DNA of 34,204 nucleotides from Acidithiobacillus sulfuriphilus (GTDB taxonomy: Bacteria > Pseudomonadota > Gammaproteobacteria > Acidithiobacillales > Acidithiobacillaceae). The notes under the pieces were generated by a model, which was not told the DNA's origin, searched no databases, and worked only from the letters and a program-made list of their open reading frames with translations. A program made the position numbers and the translations under genes. Within the stretch, counting starts at the first letter, position 1. Each line of letters begins with the position of its first letter. Shown here one piece after another: positions 1 to 6,668 of this stretch. The stretch covers positions 1 to 34,204 of the forward strand of contig NZ_RIZI01000177.1 of the NCBI RefSeq assembly GCF_003721225.1, given 5' to 3'.

Positions 1-108
1 ACCGGTCATGGCGGTATTGAAACAGATTTCGCCCACGGCAAGTCCTGCCGCGCCAAAGCCCGTTCCGCGAAAGATGCTACCGTCTGCTAATGCCAGAACC
101 GCCTGCAC
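1..108 (-). CDS. carA: Carbamoyl-phosphate synthase small subunit, N-terminal part (cut by window edge)
   Basis: The minus strand from 108 encodes 36 residues that run off the window start. They end in [11 protein letters not shown], the signature found near the N-terminus of the CarA glutamine amidotransferase subunit, whose family form reads GE(V/I)xFNTxMTGYQE. The start is GTG at 108-106: an in-frame TAG lies two codons upstream, and AGGTAGG just before the GTG serves as ribosome binding site. CarA releases ammonia from glutamine for carbamoyl phosphate synthesis in the arginine and pyrimidine pathways; carB would be expected further out on the minus strand. Only the first tenth of the protein is visible, so the catalytic Cys/His/Glu cannot be checked. 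A terminator at 136-159 separates it from the minus-strand gene upstream. Confidence 0.85.
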   Translation of the reverse strand, partial: MQAVLALADGSIFRGTGFGAAGLAVGEICFNTAMTG

Positions 109-135
109 GCCCTACCTCGCCGCCAAGTGGATGCA

Positions 136-159
136 AAAAAGGGGAGGGGGTCCCCTCCC
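136..159 (-). terminator. Rho-independent terminator between the LRV gene and carA
   Basis: Read on the minus strand, GGGAGGG (159-153) pairs with CCCTCCC (148-142) around a 4-nt loop, and a short T run (A run at 136-140 on the plus strand) follows. The hairpin lies about 115 bp past the stop of the LRV-repeat gene and about 30 bp before the carA start. It therefore probably ends transcription of the first and insulates the second, which implies carA has its own promoter in the same short interval or is controlled by attenuation here. Confidence 0.6.
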
Positions 160-273
160 GCATGGATTCCCGTCATTGTAAGGAGGGGATAGACAGCGGT
201 CAACGTTGCGTCTTGCCCGGGGAGTCTGTGCTTGTAGACCTGCCATCTGCCAGCCGACGGCTATTTTTGAGGA

Positions 274-699
274 TCAGCGCAGCAGCGCTGCCTGTCCGGG
301 CCGACAACGGGTCTGACTCGGGCGTGGGCCTTTGGCCGCAGCTTGGCGGACCAATTCGTCCTCGTCCGCGCAAAGCCGCGTCCGCTGCTCTGCGGTAAGC
401 AGTGGATTGCGGGCGATGGCGTAGCGCACGTTGGGATCGGGATCGCCTGCGAAGCGCGCCACCTGGTCGGCCGTAAGATCCGGCCGTTTGGCCAGACAGA
501 GGCGGATGACATAGTCCTGGTCGGCGGCCAGTTCGGCGACCTCGGTGGGGCGCAAATCGGCCCGCCGCGCAAAATAGCAGCGGGTTTGCATCCATTGCTC
601 GCGCAAGAGCAGCGGCCGCAGCGCCTCGGGCAGCTCAGCGCTGAGTGCCCAGCGCATTCTTTCGTCCAGAGAGAGGGTGCGCCATTGCTGAGCGTCCAT
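274..699 (-). CDS. Small LRV (leucine-rich repeat variant)-like repeat protein
   Basis: The protein is 141 residues from the ATG at 699-697, chosen because AAGGAA lies 6 bases upstream; the frame stays open to 786 without a better start. The N-terminal third is helical and Arg/Glu rich (LSLDERMRWALS). From about residue 55 there are three degenerate repeats of about 24 residues, each with an L-T/P-x-x-Q/E-V helix followed by D-x-x-x-x-V-R and an A-K/R-x-P turn (LTADQVARFAGD, then PNVRYAIARNP). This pattern matches LRV/HEAT-like alpha-solenoids. Bacterial LRV proteins can carry an N-terminal Fe-S cluster, but only one Cys is visible ahead of the repeats, so that does not apply. No function can be assigned; a protein-binding scaffold is the likely role. 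It stands alone and ends before the terminator at 136-159. Confidence 0.65.
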   Translation of the reverse strand: MDAQQWRTLSLDERMRWALSAELPEALRPLLLREQWMQTRCYFARRADLRPTEVAELAADQDYVIRLCLAKRPDLTADQVARFAGDPDPNVRYAIARNPLLTAEQRTRLCADEDELVRQAAAKGPRPSQTRCRPGQAALLR

Positions 700-1246
700 G
701 CTTTTTCCTTGGGCTTGATCCGGTATATATCTTGGGAAGAGGAGTTCTGCCGCAAGTATTGCGTCGGAGTTTTTCACATCTCCCACTGGTCTTTCAATGC
801 GATTTATTGTTCACGCCAGCGGCTGGGCGGCCGGTATTTCGCCCGCCTTGTTTCCTTGCCTTCGTCCGGAGCAAAGGCAGTCTCGGGACGGGGCGCGGTA
901 CTTGCGGTTAGCCATGCGTGGGTGTTAATTTGCCCCCAATACTTAGCCATTAATAGGAATGAAAGTATATATGAAAAAACTTATAGATATGGAGAGTGCC
1001 GGCATGGCAGGCCATCCGTTTACCAGAAAGAACCGTGGATAATAATATCCACTGATGTTGAATATCCGGTCCGTCTTTTCTGCCGGATGCAATATCCCCT
1101 AAGACACTGCGGAATGTCTGCATTTTGCCCAATGCGAACTCCCATCCATGTCCATGCTGCGCGAAGAAATGGTGCGGCATGCGCATCCCCCGCTGGAGCG
1201 AGGGATTTGCAGCCTTCCGCCTAGCCCATAGCCGCTGAGGTCAATC
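700..1246. other. 547-bp gene-poor, partly AT-rich interval
   Basis: No convincing gene is seen. The part from about 935 to 1100 is much richer in A+T than its surroundings and contains two short inverted repeats: GGATA/TATCC at 1037-1050, and ATCCGG/CCGGAT at about 1064-1088 with a 13-nt loop. A 23-codon frame at 971-1042 begins ATGAAAAAACTT after GGAATGAAAG, but it is too short to assert. The interval must hold the promoter of the LRV gene (leftward) and probably that of the DoxX-like gene (rightward); neither has clear -35/-10 boxes. Confidence 0.4.
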
Positions 1247-2215
1247 ATGATGAATATACGCACACTTCCCGATAGAGCGAAAGCCTTTGGCGCACTGCGC
1301 ATCCTGTTCGGCCTGATCTGGGTGCTGAATACCTTTTTGCAGGCCAACAGCGCTTATGTCGATCAATTCCTCCACAGCTTCCATGCCGACTGGGTAAGCG
1401 GGCAGCCGGTCTGGCTGGCGTACTACGGCCACTGGATGGCAGCCCTGGTCACCCAGATCGGTCCAGCACAGGTGGCCTGGGCGAGCGTCGGGCTGGACGG
1501 GCTGCTGGCCGTGACGCTGCTCACGGGCATCGGTCTGCCCTTCATGGCCTGGGTAGGAGTGGTCTACAACCTCTGGCTCTGGTCTACGGTAGGCGGGTTG
1601 GGCGGTCCCTATACGGCAGGGGCGACGGACCCCGGCACCGCCATTATTTATGCCTTGTGTTTCCTGCTGGTCATCTTCAGCCGTTCCTGGGAAGGACTGA
1701 GTCTGGTCCACGGCACGCGGCGGCCCGTTTCTCTCCGAGCCATGGCCTTTGGCCGGATCCTGTTCGGCCTGCTCTGGCTCTTTGACGCCTATTGGAAATG
1801 GCAGCCTTATTTCCTCACCCATTCCGTGACCTATCTGCAGCAGGCCCAGGCCGGCCAGCCGGCCTGGATTGCGGCCTATATCGGCTTTTTCATTGCGCTG
1901 ATTCAGGCGACGGGGCCGATGCTTTTCGGCCTCTTTGCAGCGGTGGTGGAAAGTGTCATTGGCCTGGCCCTGGTATTCGATCGGGCCTTACGCTGGGTCA
2001 TCCCCATCGGCGCTGCCTACAGCTTTGGGCTGTGGACAACGGCCGAGGGCTGGGGAGGGCCCTTCGGTCCGGGCTATACCGGTAACAAGGGCGATGTGCT
2101 GGGGACCACGATCATCTACATGCTGGCCTTTTTCTTCCTCGCTGTCTGGGTGTTCCTGACGGACCATCCGGCCCCACAGCCGGCGGCCAAGCGCAGCCGT
2201 TCCCGCCCCGCCTAG
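1247..2215 (+). CDS. Tandemly duplicated DoxX/DoxD-like membrane protein
   Basis: The 322-residue integral membrane protein is made of two homologous halves, residues about 13-155 and 166-312. Each half starts with (A)xGxLRILFGL-type sequence (RILFGLIW and RILFGLLW), passes GQP(V/A)W(L/I)A(Y/A)Y, and ends with GGP(Y/F)…GTxIIYxL(C/A)F before a last hydrophobic helix. Four or so membrane segments per half are expected. These signatures belong to the DoxX/DoxD superfamily. In acidophilic sulfur oxidisers DoxD is the quinone-binding subunit of thiosulfate:quinone oxidoreductase, but no DoxA partner or domain is present, so the substrate is open. GAGG precedes the ATG by 7 nt; a second ATG follows directly at 1250. 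The 3' end overlaps the convergent pirin remnant by 4 bp. The family is fairly sure; the function is not. Confidence 0.75.
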   Translation: MMNIRTLPDRAKAFGALRILFGLIWVLNTFLQANSAYVDQFLHSFHADWVSGQPVWLAYYGHWMAALVTQIGPAQVAWASVGLDGLLAVTLLTGIGLPFMAWVGVVYNLWLWSTVGGLGGPYTAGATDPGTAIIYALCFLLVIFSRSWEGLSLVHGTRRPVSLRAMAFGRILFGLLWLFDAYWKWQPYFLTHSVTYLQQAQAGQPAWIAAYIGFFIALIQATGPMLFGLFAAVVESVIGLALVFDRALRWVIPIGAAYSFGLWTTAEGWGGPFGPGYTGNKGDVLGTTIIYMLAFFFLAVWVFLTDHPAPQPAAKRSRSRPA

Positions 2216-2576
2216 CCGGGCGTTGGCGCCGCCATATCGAAGAGCAGGACCTTGGGGCGGCCAGTGCATGGTGCAGGCGCAGGCTGACGCCCACATCGCC
2301 GGCACCAATGATGCTGCCGTTCCCCATGCTGTCCCGATGCTCCTGCCGGCCGCTCAGGACGTAAGTGATGATCTCCATATCGCGGTGCGGATGCATGGAA
2401 AAGCCCGCTGCTGGGCCGATGAGGTCGTTGATGACGCACAGGTTGCCAAAGCCCATGGCCTCTGGATCCTGGTAGTCGGCAAAAGAAAAACTGTGGGCGC
2501 CGTCGAGCCAGTCCGTGTGGCTGCGACCGCGACCGGCGGCCGGACGGTAGCGGATATCAGGCAACTCCTCGGCCAT
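2212..2576 (-). pseudogene. Pirin family protein, broken by internal deletion and frameshift
   Basis: From ATG 2576 (AGAAGG 6 nt upstream) the frame encodes a normal pirin N-terminus: HTDWLDGAHSFSFADY, GFGNLCVINDL, then MHPHRDMEIITYVLSG and EHRDSMGNGSIIGAGDV. In intact pirins the next part supplies the third His and the Glu iron ligands (a G-[TI]-x-HSE-like motif) and the second cupin. Here GAGDV runs straight into GVSLRLHHALAAP. Shifting by +1 near 2255 recovers PKVLLFDMA and a stop at 2212-2214, which is the typical extreme C-terminus. Some 100 central codons are therefore missing and the C-terminus is out of frame. Half of the iron-binding set (the HxH) remains and the other half is lost, so pirin activity is not expected. 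The unshifted frame reads on into the doxX-like gene to 2112. Confidence 0.75.
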
Positions 2577-2702
2577 CAGGCCTTCTCGTAGTGTGATGGG
2601 CAGGTCTTGAGTCGGCATCTGCCGGCCAGGATTTGTCCGGGGCGCGGGCGCCGTAGGGGGCCTTTCCACCAAAAGCCATGCGCTACGGTCACCCATGTCC
2701 AC

Positions 2703-2730
2703 TGTGACACATGCTGTGTGACACACGCTG
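2703..2730. repeat. Two tandem 14-bp direct repeats upstream of the cytochrome operon
   Basis: TGTGACACATGCTG (2703-2716) is followed immediately by TGTGACACACGCTG (2717-2730), differing at one base. The repeats lie about 85-110 bp upstream of the predicted -35 box of the operon starting at 2911 and outside any gene, in the 330-bp gap between the pirin remnant and that operon. Position and spacing (14 bp, more than one helical turn) would suit an activator site. I cannot name a regulator. Confidence 0.5.
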
Positions 2731-2812
2731 GGATTTCCATCAGCCAAGCCTGGCGCGATCCATGCTGCCTTCCCCCTGCGATTTCCAAGCAATGGCACCC
2801 ATGCAACCCTTG

Positions 2813-2840
2813 TTGACATGAACAAATTTTGAACTAAAAT
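2813..2840 (+). promoter_or_regulatory. Sigma-70-type promoter of the di-haem cytochrome operon
   Basis: TTGACA at 2813-2818 is a perfect -35 box, and TAAAAT at 2835-2840 follows after a 16-nt spacer. Both sit at the start of a strikingly AT-rich stretch (about 2819-2895) within otherwise GC-rich DNA. Transcription would begin near 2847, giving a 5' leader of about 60 nt. The leader ends in AGAGGAGGT at 2898-2906, one of the strongest ribosome binding sites in the window, 4 nt before the ATG. The combination predicts high expression. Confidence 0.65.
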
Positions 2841-2910
2841 TAATCAATAATAAGTATAAATATGTTATTAATATTACTATTTACTAAATTTCATCAAAGA
2901 GGAGGTCCAC

Positions 2911-4059
2911 ATGAACAAGTTCTTGTTCGGCACCGCCATCATGGCCATGACCATGGCCTACGGGATTCCTGCGGCCAATGCGTCATCTCCACCACTCGGA
3001 CTTCCTCCCGTACCCATCCCGGCGGACAATCCGCAAACCCCGGCCAAGATCGCCCTGGGGGACAAGCTGTTCCATGACGCGCGCTTCAGTTCCACCGGTA
3101 CGATCAGTTGCGCCAGTTGCCACGCCGACGCCAAGGCGTTCACCGATCACCTGCCCGTCGCGGAAGGTGTGCACAAGCTCAAGGGTACCCGCAATACCCC
3201 CACCATCATCAACGCCGCTTATTTTCATTTGATGTTTTGGGATGGCCGCGAACCCAGTCTGGAAGCACAGGCCAAGGATCCCATGGTGAATCCCGTGGAG
3301 ATGGGGCTCAAGAACCACGAGCCGGTGCTGAAGATCGTGCGTACGGATCCTGCCTACCAGACCATGTTCAAACAGGTGTTCGGGGTGACGGGAAATCAGG
3401 TCACCATGCAGCAGGTGCTCATGGCCATCGCGAGTTTCGAGCGGAACGTGGTTTCCGGAGGCAGCCCCTTCGACCATTACGTCTACGGCGGCGACAAAAA
3501 AGCCATGTCGCCGGCCGCCGTCGCGGGCATGTCTCTTTTCCAGAACAAGGGGCGTTGCGTGGACTGCCACACCATGAACACCACCTATGCCACCTTCACG
3601 GACAACCGTTTTCACAATCTCGGCATCGGTTCCAACGAGCTGGGCACCAAAAAGATGCAGCAACTGGCCATGGCCTTTTTGGCGAACAAGGCGCACCGGA
3701 AAGAGGTGGACACGACGGTGCTGACCAACAAGGACATGTCCGAGTTGGGCCGTTTCGCGGTTACCGGCCAACTCAACGACCTCGGGGCATTCAAGACGCC
3801 GATCCTGCGCAACGTGGCCGTGACTGGGCCCTACATGCACAACGGCAGCCTCAAGTCCCTCATGGACGTCGTGAATTTTTACAACAACGGCGGGGTGGTG
3901 AAGAAAGGGGAAAAAGCCACAGTGTTCCAGAGCGGCGGGATCCGCCCGCTGGGGCTGACGGAAAAGGAAAAGAAGGAATTGGTCGCCTTTCTGGAAGCGT
4001 TGACCAGCCCGCAATACGCAAACGACGGCCCCAAGAGCCCCGTCGCAGCCAGTCGTTGA
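2911..4059 (+). CDS. Periplasmic di-haem c-type cytochrome, MauG / cytochrome c peroxidase superfamily
   Basis: The 382-residue precursor has a Sec signal peptide (residues 1 to about 24, ending AANA-S) and two haem c sites, C67-A-S-C-H71 and C216-V-D-C-H220. This is the two-domain layout of bacterial cytochrome c peroxidase and MauG. Other family marks are LGDKLFHDARFS before haem 1, WDGREPSLEAQA (residues 110-121) after it, and TPILRNVAVTGPYMHNGSLK (about 296-315) late in domain 2. Peroxidases of this family reduce H2O2 with electrons from small cytochromes; MauG-like members instead oxidise residues of a partner protein through a bis-Fe(IV) state. Sequence alone does not separate these. 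It is the first gene of a three-gene operon (10-bp gap to the next) with a Tat phosphoesterase and a small cytochrome c, which favours a dedicated partner over general peroxide defence. Confidence 0.85.
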   Translation: MNKFLFGTAIMAMTMAYGIPAANASSPPLGLPPVPIPADNPQTPAKIALGDKLFHDARFSSTGTISCASCHADAKAFTDHLPVAEGVHKLKGTRNTPTIINAAYFHLMFWDGREPSLEAQAKDPMVNPVEMGLKNHEPVLKIVRTDPAYQTMFKQVFGVTGNQVTMQQVLMAIASFERNVVSGGSPFDHYVYGGDKKAMSPAAVAGMSLFQNKGRCVDCHTMNTTYATFTDNRFHNLGIGSNELGTKKMQQLAMAFLANKAHRKEVDTTVLTNKDMSELGRFAVTGQLNDLGAFKTPILRNVAVTGPYMHNGSLKSLMDVVNFYNNGGVVKKGEKATVFQSGGIRPLGLTEKEKKELVAFLEALTSPQYANDGPKSPVAASR

Positions 4060-4069
4060 GGAGAAGATC

Positions 4070-5146
4070 ATGAAAGCAAGCATGGATCGACGCAGTTTTT
4101 TGAAAGGGGCCGGCACGCTCGCCCTCGGGGGCCTGATTCCGCTCAATTTGATCGAAGTGGCCTTCGGCAAGGATAACCCGCAGAATTTTACCTTTGGCTA
4201 CATCTCCGACTCCCATCTCACCCACATCAAGGGCACCCAGTTTGTGCGCAACTGGGATCACGGGCTCCGCCGGGCCGTCGCCGAAGTCAACATGATGGAC
4301 CCCAAGCCCGACTTCGTGGTCTATGGCGGCGATATCGCCCAACTGGGGAAAAAGGAGGAAATCGACCACGGCCTGGAAATGCTGTCGGCCATTCGCAATA
4401 AAATGCATTACGTGATGGGCGAGCACGACTACTACCTGGACCTGGGCAAATACTGGGAATCCCAACTCGGTCCCCAGTGGTACAGCTTCGACCATAAGGG
4501 CGTGCATTTCGTCGTGCTGAACAGCATCCTCACCTATCCCGACTGGACCTACAAGCGCTGGCCCAGCGCCCGGGAGCGCATGCACCAGATGGCGCGCCTG
4601 GACAATCCCCAGGGCTCGCCCTTCATGGTCGGAGAGGCGCAGCGGGCATGGCTGCAACAGGATCTGGCCAAGGTGAGCAAGGACACGCCCATCGTCGTCC
4701 TCTCCCACTCTCCCCTGTACAAGATCTACAAGGGCTGGAATTTCTGGACCGAGGATGCCGAGCAGGTCCAGGCGCTGCTCCAGCCGTTCCGGAAGGTCAC
4801 GGTCATCCACGGCCATGTGCATCAGGTCCTCTACAACCAGATCGGCAACATCAGCTTTTACGCGGTGATGTCCACCGCCTGGCCCTGGCCCTATGCCAAC
4901 ACCTACACCCAGGCCAAATCCCTGGTGCCCAAGCTCACCGTGCCCATGAACCGGGCCGACCCCTTCCACGAGCGCGACGCCACCGGCTGGACATCCTTCG
5001 ATCTCGCCAACGGCCACGTGGACACCCATTACCAGTTATGGAGCAATACCGACCGCACGGTAGCCTTCAATATGCGGGACGGGAAACCGGAGGATACGGT
5101 GTATCAGCCCGAAGACCAACGTATTCCCCCGCAAACCCAATACTAG
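4070..5146 (+). CDS. Tat-exported calcineurin-like metallophosphoesterase
   Basis: The 358-residue protein starts with a twin-arginine signal, D6-R-R-S-F-L-K12, then a hydrophobic stretch to about residue 30. This indicates export in folded, metal-loaded form. Metallophosphoesterase motifs follow in order: S46-D-S-H49, Y-G-G-D88, G117-E-H-D120, S212-H-S-P and G248-H-V-H-Q. Two departures from the classic pattern stand out. The third block is GEHD rather than GNH[D/E], and the residue three after D88 is Q rather than D/N. The protein is Trp-rich (12 Trp, several paired, such as WNFW and WPWP). Substrate is unknown; a periplasmic phosphomonoester, phosphodiester or nucleotide is possible. GAGGAG precedes the ATG. 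It sits between two haem proteins in one operon, which is an unusual setting for a phosphoesterase. Confidence 0.85.
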   Translation: MKASMDRRSFLKGAGTLALGGLIPLNLIEVAFGKDNPQNFTFGYISDSHLTHIKGTQFVRNWDHGLRRAVAEVNMMDPKPDFVVYGGDIAQLGKKEEIDHGLEMLSAIRNKMHYVMGEHDYYLDLGKYWESQLGPQWYSFDHKGVHFVVLNSILTYPDWTYKRWPSARERMHQMARLDNPQGSPFMVGEAQRAWLQQDLAKVSKDTPIVVLSHSPLYKIYKGWNFWTEDAEQVQALLQPFRKVTVIHGHVHQVLYNQIGNISFYAVMSTAWPWPYANTYTQAKSLVPKLTVPMNRADPFHERDATGWTSFDLANGHVDTHYQLWSNTDRTVAFNMRDGKPEDTVYQPEDQRIPPQTQY

Positions 5147-5162
5147 GCCAAGGAGCGATGTC

Positions 5163-5579
5163 ATGAACTACAAGCACACCCGTTTCTTCCTCTCCTTGAC
5201 CCTGGGCCTCGGCCTGGGCCTGGCGGGGAGCGTCAATGTCCAAGCGGATGAATTCACCAAGGCCGATCTGGAACAATGGCAACAGGACTTTACCTGGACG
5301 GTCAAGAAAGGCGAACGGCTATTCCACAGTCCCTTGGGCAGCAACACGGTTTCCTGTGACCAGTGCCACCCCAACGCCGCCAATACCCACCCCGAAACCT
5401 ACCCCAAGTTTCAAAAACAACTGGGGCGGGTGGCCACCCTTGGCGACATGATCAATTGGTGCATCCAGAACCCTGCCCAGGGCAAGCCCATGTCCCTGGA
5501 CGACCCGCGCATGATCGCCTTGGAAGCCTACATTACCTACGAACGCCGGGGCGTGCCCCTGGCACCGGGCAAACACTGA
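5163..5579 (+). CDS. Small periplasmic mono-haem cytochrome c
   Basis: The 138-residue precursor has a Gly/Leu-rich signal peptide, cleaved near VQA-DE (residue 28/29), and a single haem site C65-D-Q-C-H69. Downstream, GDMINWCIQNPAQGKPM (residues 94-110) and DPRMIALEAYIT resemble the C-terminal haem domain of SoxA/TsdA-type sulfur cytochromes. There the Cys or Met after the haem site can be an axial ligand; candidates here are C100, M110 and M117. The mature size (about 110 residues) suits a soluble electron carrier. AAGGAG lies 8 nt before the ATG. As the last gene of the operon, just before a hairpin at 5603-5624, it most likely carries electrons to or from the di-haem protein encoded at 2911. 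Thiosulfate-related activity is possible but unsupported. Confidence 0.8.
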   Translation: MNYKHTRFFLSLTLGLGLGLAGSVNVQADEFTKADLEQWQQDFTWTVKKGERLFHSPLGSNTVSCDQCHPNAANTHPETYPKFQKQLGRVATLGDMINWCIQNPAQGKPMSLDDPRMIALEAYITYERRGVPLAPGKH

Positions 5580-5602
5580 AACTCCGGTAGGGATGGCTCA
5601 TG

Positions 5603-5624
5603 GCCGGGCGGCATCCCGCCCGGC
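5603..5624. terminator. Strong hairpin between convergent genes
   Basis: GCCGGGCGG (5603-5611) and CCGCCCGGC (5616-5624) form a perfect 9-bp GC stem with a 4-nt loop. It lies 23 bp after the cytochrome c stop and 7 bp after the wrbA stop on the other strand, so it could end transcription from both sides. No T run follows on either strand, so it may act as an RNA-stabilising or Rho-assisted end. Confidence 0.5.
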
Positions 5625-5631
5625 TCCCCAC

Positions 5632-6234
5632 TCAGCCAAAGAGCTTGCGGGCAATTTCGGCCACATGCCGACCCTGGAAGCGGGCGATGCCGAGTTCATT
5701 GGCGCTGGGCTGGCGGCTGCCGTCGCCCTTGGCCAGGGTGCCGGCGCCATAGGGGGAACCGCCGGTGATCTCATCCATGTTCAGTAACTCCTGACAACTA
5801 TAGGGCACGCCCACCACGATCATGCCCTGATGCAGGAGGTAGGTGTGGAAGGAGGTGATGGTGGTTTCCTGGCCGCCGTGCTGGGTGGCGGTGCTGACGA
5901 AAACGCTGCCCACCTTGCCTACCAGCTTGCCCTGCTGCCAAAGATTGCCGGTACGGTCGAGGAAATTGCGCATCTGTCCGGTCATGTCGCCGAAGCGGGT
6001 CGGTGTACCAAAGATAATGGCGTCGTAATCGGCAAGCTCATCGGGATGGGCCTCGGGAGCGGGCTGGCCGGTCTTGGCATGGATGGCGGCCAGGGTTTCG
6101 GTGGGCATGCTTTCGGGTACCCGCTTGATGGTGACGGCGCTGTCTGCCACGCTGCGGGCGCCATCGGCCACGGCTCCGGCCATGCTTTCCACGTGTCCCC
6201 AGGTGCTGTAATAGAGAATCAGGATCTTGCTCAT
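5632..6234 (-). CDS. wrbA: NAD(P)H:quinone oxidoreductase, WrbA type (flavodoxin-like)
   Basis: The 200-residue length is normal for WrbA. The FMN phosphate loop is near the N-terminus ([14 protein letters not shown], residues 5-18). The second flavin-binding segment, [21 protein letters not shown], covers about residues 75-95, and HGGQETT and [11 protein letters not shown] follow at about 118-124 and 158-168. WrbA tetramers reduce quinones by two electrons, avoiding semiquinone radicals. AAGGAGT precedes the ATG. It is transcribed away from an HxlR regulator gene, a pairing typical of quinone- or aldehyde-sensing control. Confidence 0.93.
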   Translation of the reverse strand: MSKILILYYSTWGHVESMAGAVADGARSVADSAVTIKRVPESMPTETLAAIHAKTGQPAPEAHPDELADYDAIIFGTPTRFGDMTGQMRNFLDRTGNLWQQGKLVGKVGSVFVSTATQHGGQETTITSFHTYLLHQGMIVVGVPYSCQELLNMDEITGGSPYGAGTLAKGDGSRQPSANELGIARFQGRHVAEIARKLFG

Positions 6235-6300
6235 CTGTTTACTCCTTGGTGCGTGCGGATGTTGCTTGCCCTAGTAGAGCGCACGCAGTATATTTTGTGA

Positions 6301-6310
6301 AGTAGGTACT
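6301..6310. promoter_or_regulatory. Palindromic operator candidate between wrbA and hxlR
   Basis: AGTAGGTACT is an inverted repeat (AGTA/TACT, 2-nt spacer) 17 bp upstream of the hxlR start, in the 92-bp region shared with wrbA. An AT-rich TATATTTTG lies just to its left (about 6290-6298). HxlR proteins bind short palindromes of this kind as dimers and often repress both themselves and the divergent gene. Assignment is by position and symmetry only. Confidence 0.4.
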
Positions 6311-6326
6311 GAAGAGTAACCAAGGC

Positions 6327-6668
6327 GTGGCGCGACAGACCCGACAAGATACGACCTGCCCCATGGATGCCTTGCTACGTTTGCTCATGGGGCCGTGGAC
6401 CACTTACATCCTCTGGGTGCTGCGCCAACGGGGACCGCTGCGCTTCGGCGCGCTGAAACGCGAGGTCGGCGGTATCTCGGCGCGGATGCTGACGGAGCGC
6501 CTGCGCATGCTGGAGCAGGCCCAGGTCATTTTCCGGGAGCACCATCCCAGCATTCCTCCCGAGGTCACCTATGGGCTCAACGCCCGCGGCCAGGAATTGG
6601 GTAGCGTGCTGGATGCCTTGGACAGCTTGGCCAGGCGCTGGGCCGCCGAAGACGGGAGGACCCATTGA
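6327..6668 (+). CDS. HxlR-family winged-helix transcriptional regulator
   Basis: The 113-residue protein covers the HxlR winged-helix domain: CPMDALLRLLMGPWTTYIL, then RFGALKREVGGISARMLTERLRMLE, the recognition helix. The wing follows (VTYGLNARGQEL). C11 sits where redox-sensing HxlR proteins of the QorR/HypR type carry their single reactive Cys, next to a divergent quinone reductase gene. I infer that it senses quinones or electrophiles and controls wrbA. The start is GTG at 6327: a stop lies at 6303 and GAAGAG about 10 nt upstream can serve as a weak ribosome site. Its stop overlaps the ATG of the MscS gene (TGATG), so the two are co-translated. Confidence 0.85.
   Translation: MARQTRQDTTCPMDALLRLLMGPWTTYILWVLRQRGPLRFGALKREVGGISARMLTERLRMLEQAQVIFREHHPSIPPEVTYGLNARGQELGSVLDALDSLARRWAAEDGRTH

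Noticed and set aside
950..1186. 78-codon minus-strand frame in the AT-rich interval
   Set aside because: No ribosome site and no recognisable family; composition is that of noncoding DNA. The interval remains unexplained.
2983..4170. 395-codon minus-strand frame opposite the di-haem cytochrome gene
   Set aside because: Shadow; the plus strand carries signal peptide and two haem motifs.
5163..5579. SoxX or TsdA identity for the small cytochrome
   Set aside because: Only the C-terminal pattern is reminiscent; the length, single haem and missing partner genes do not support a thiosulfate enzyme.
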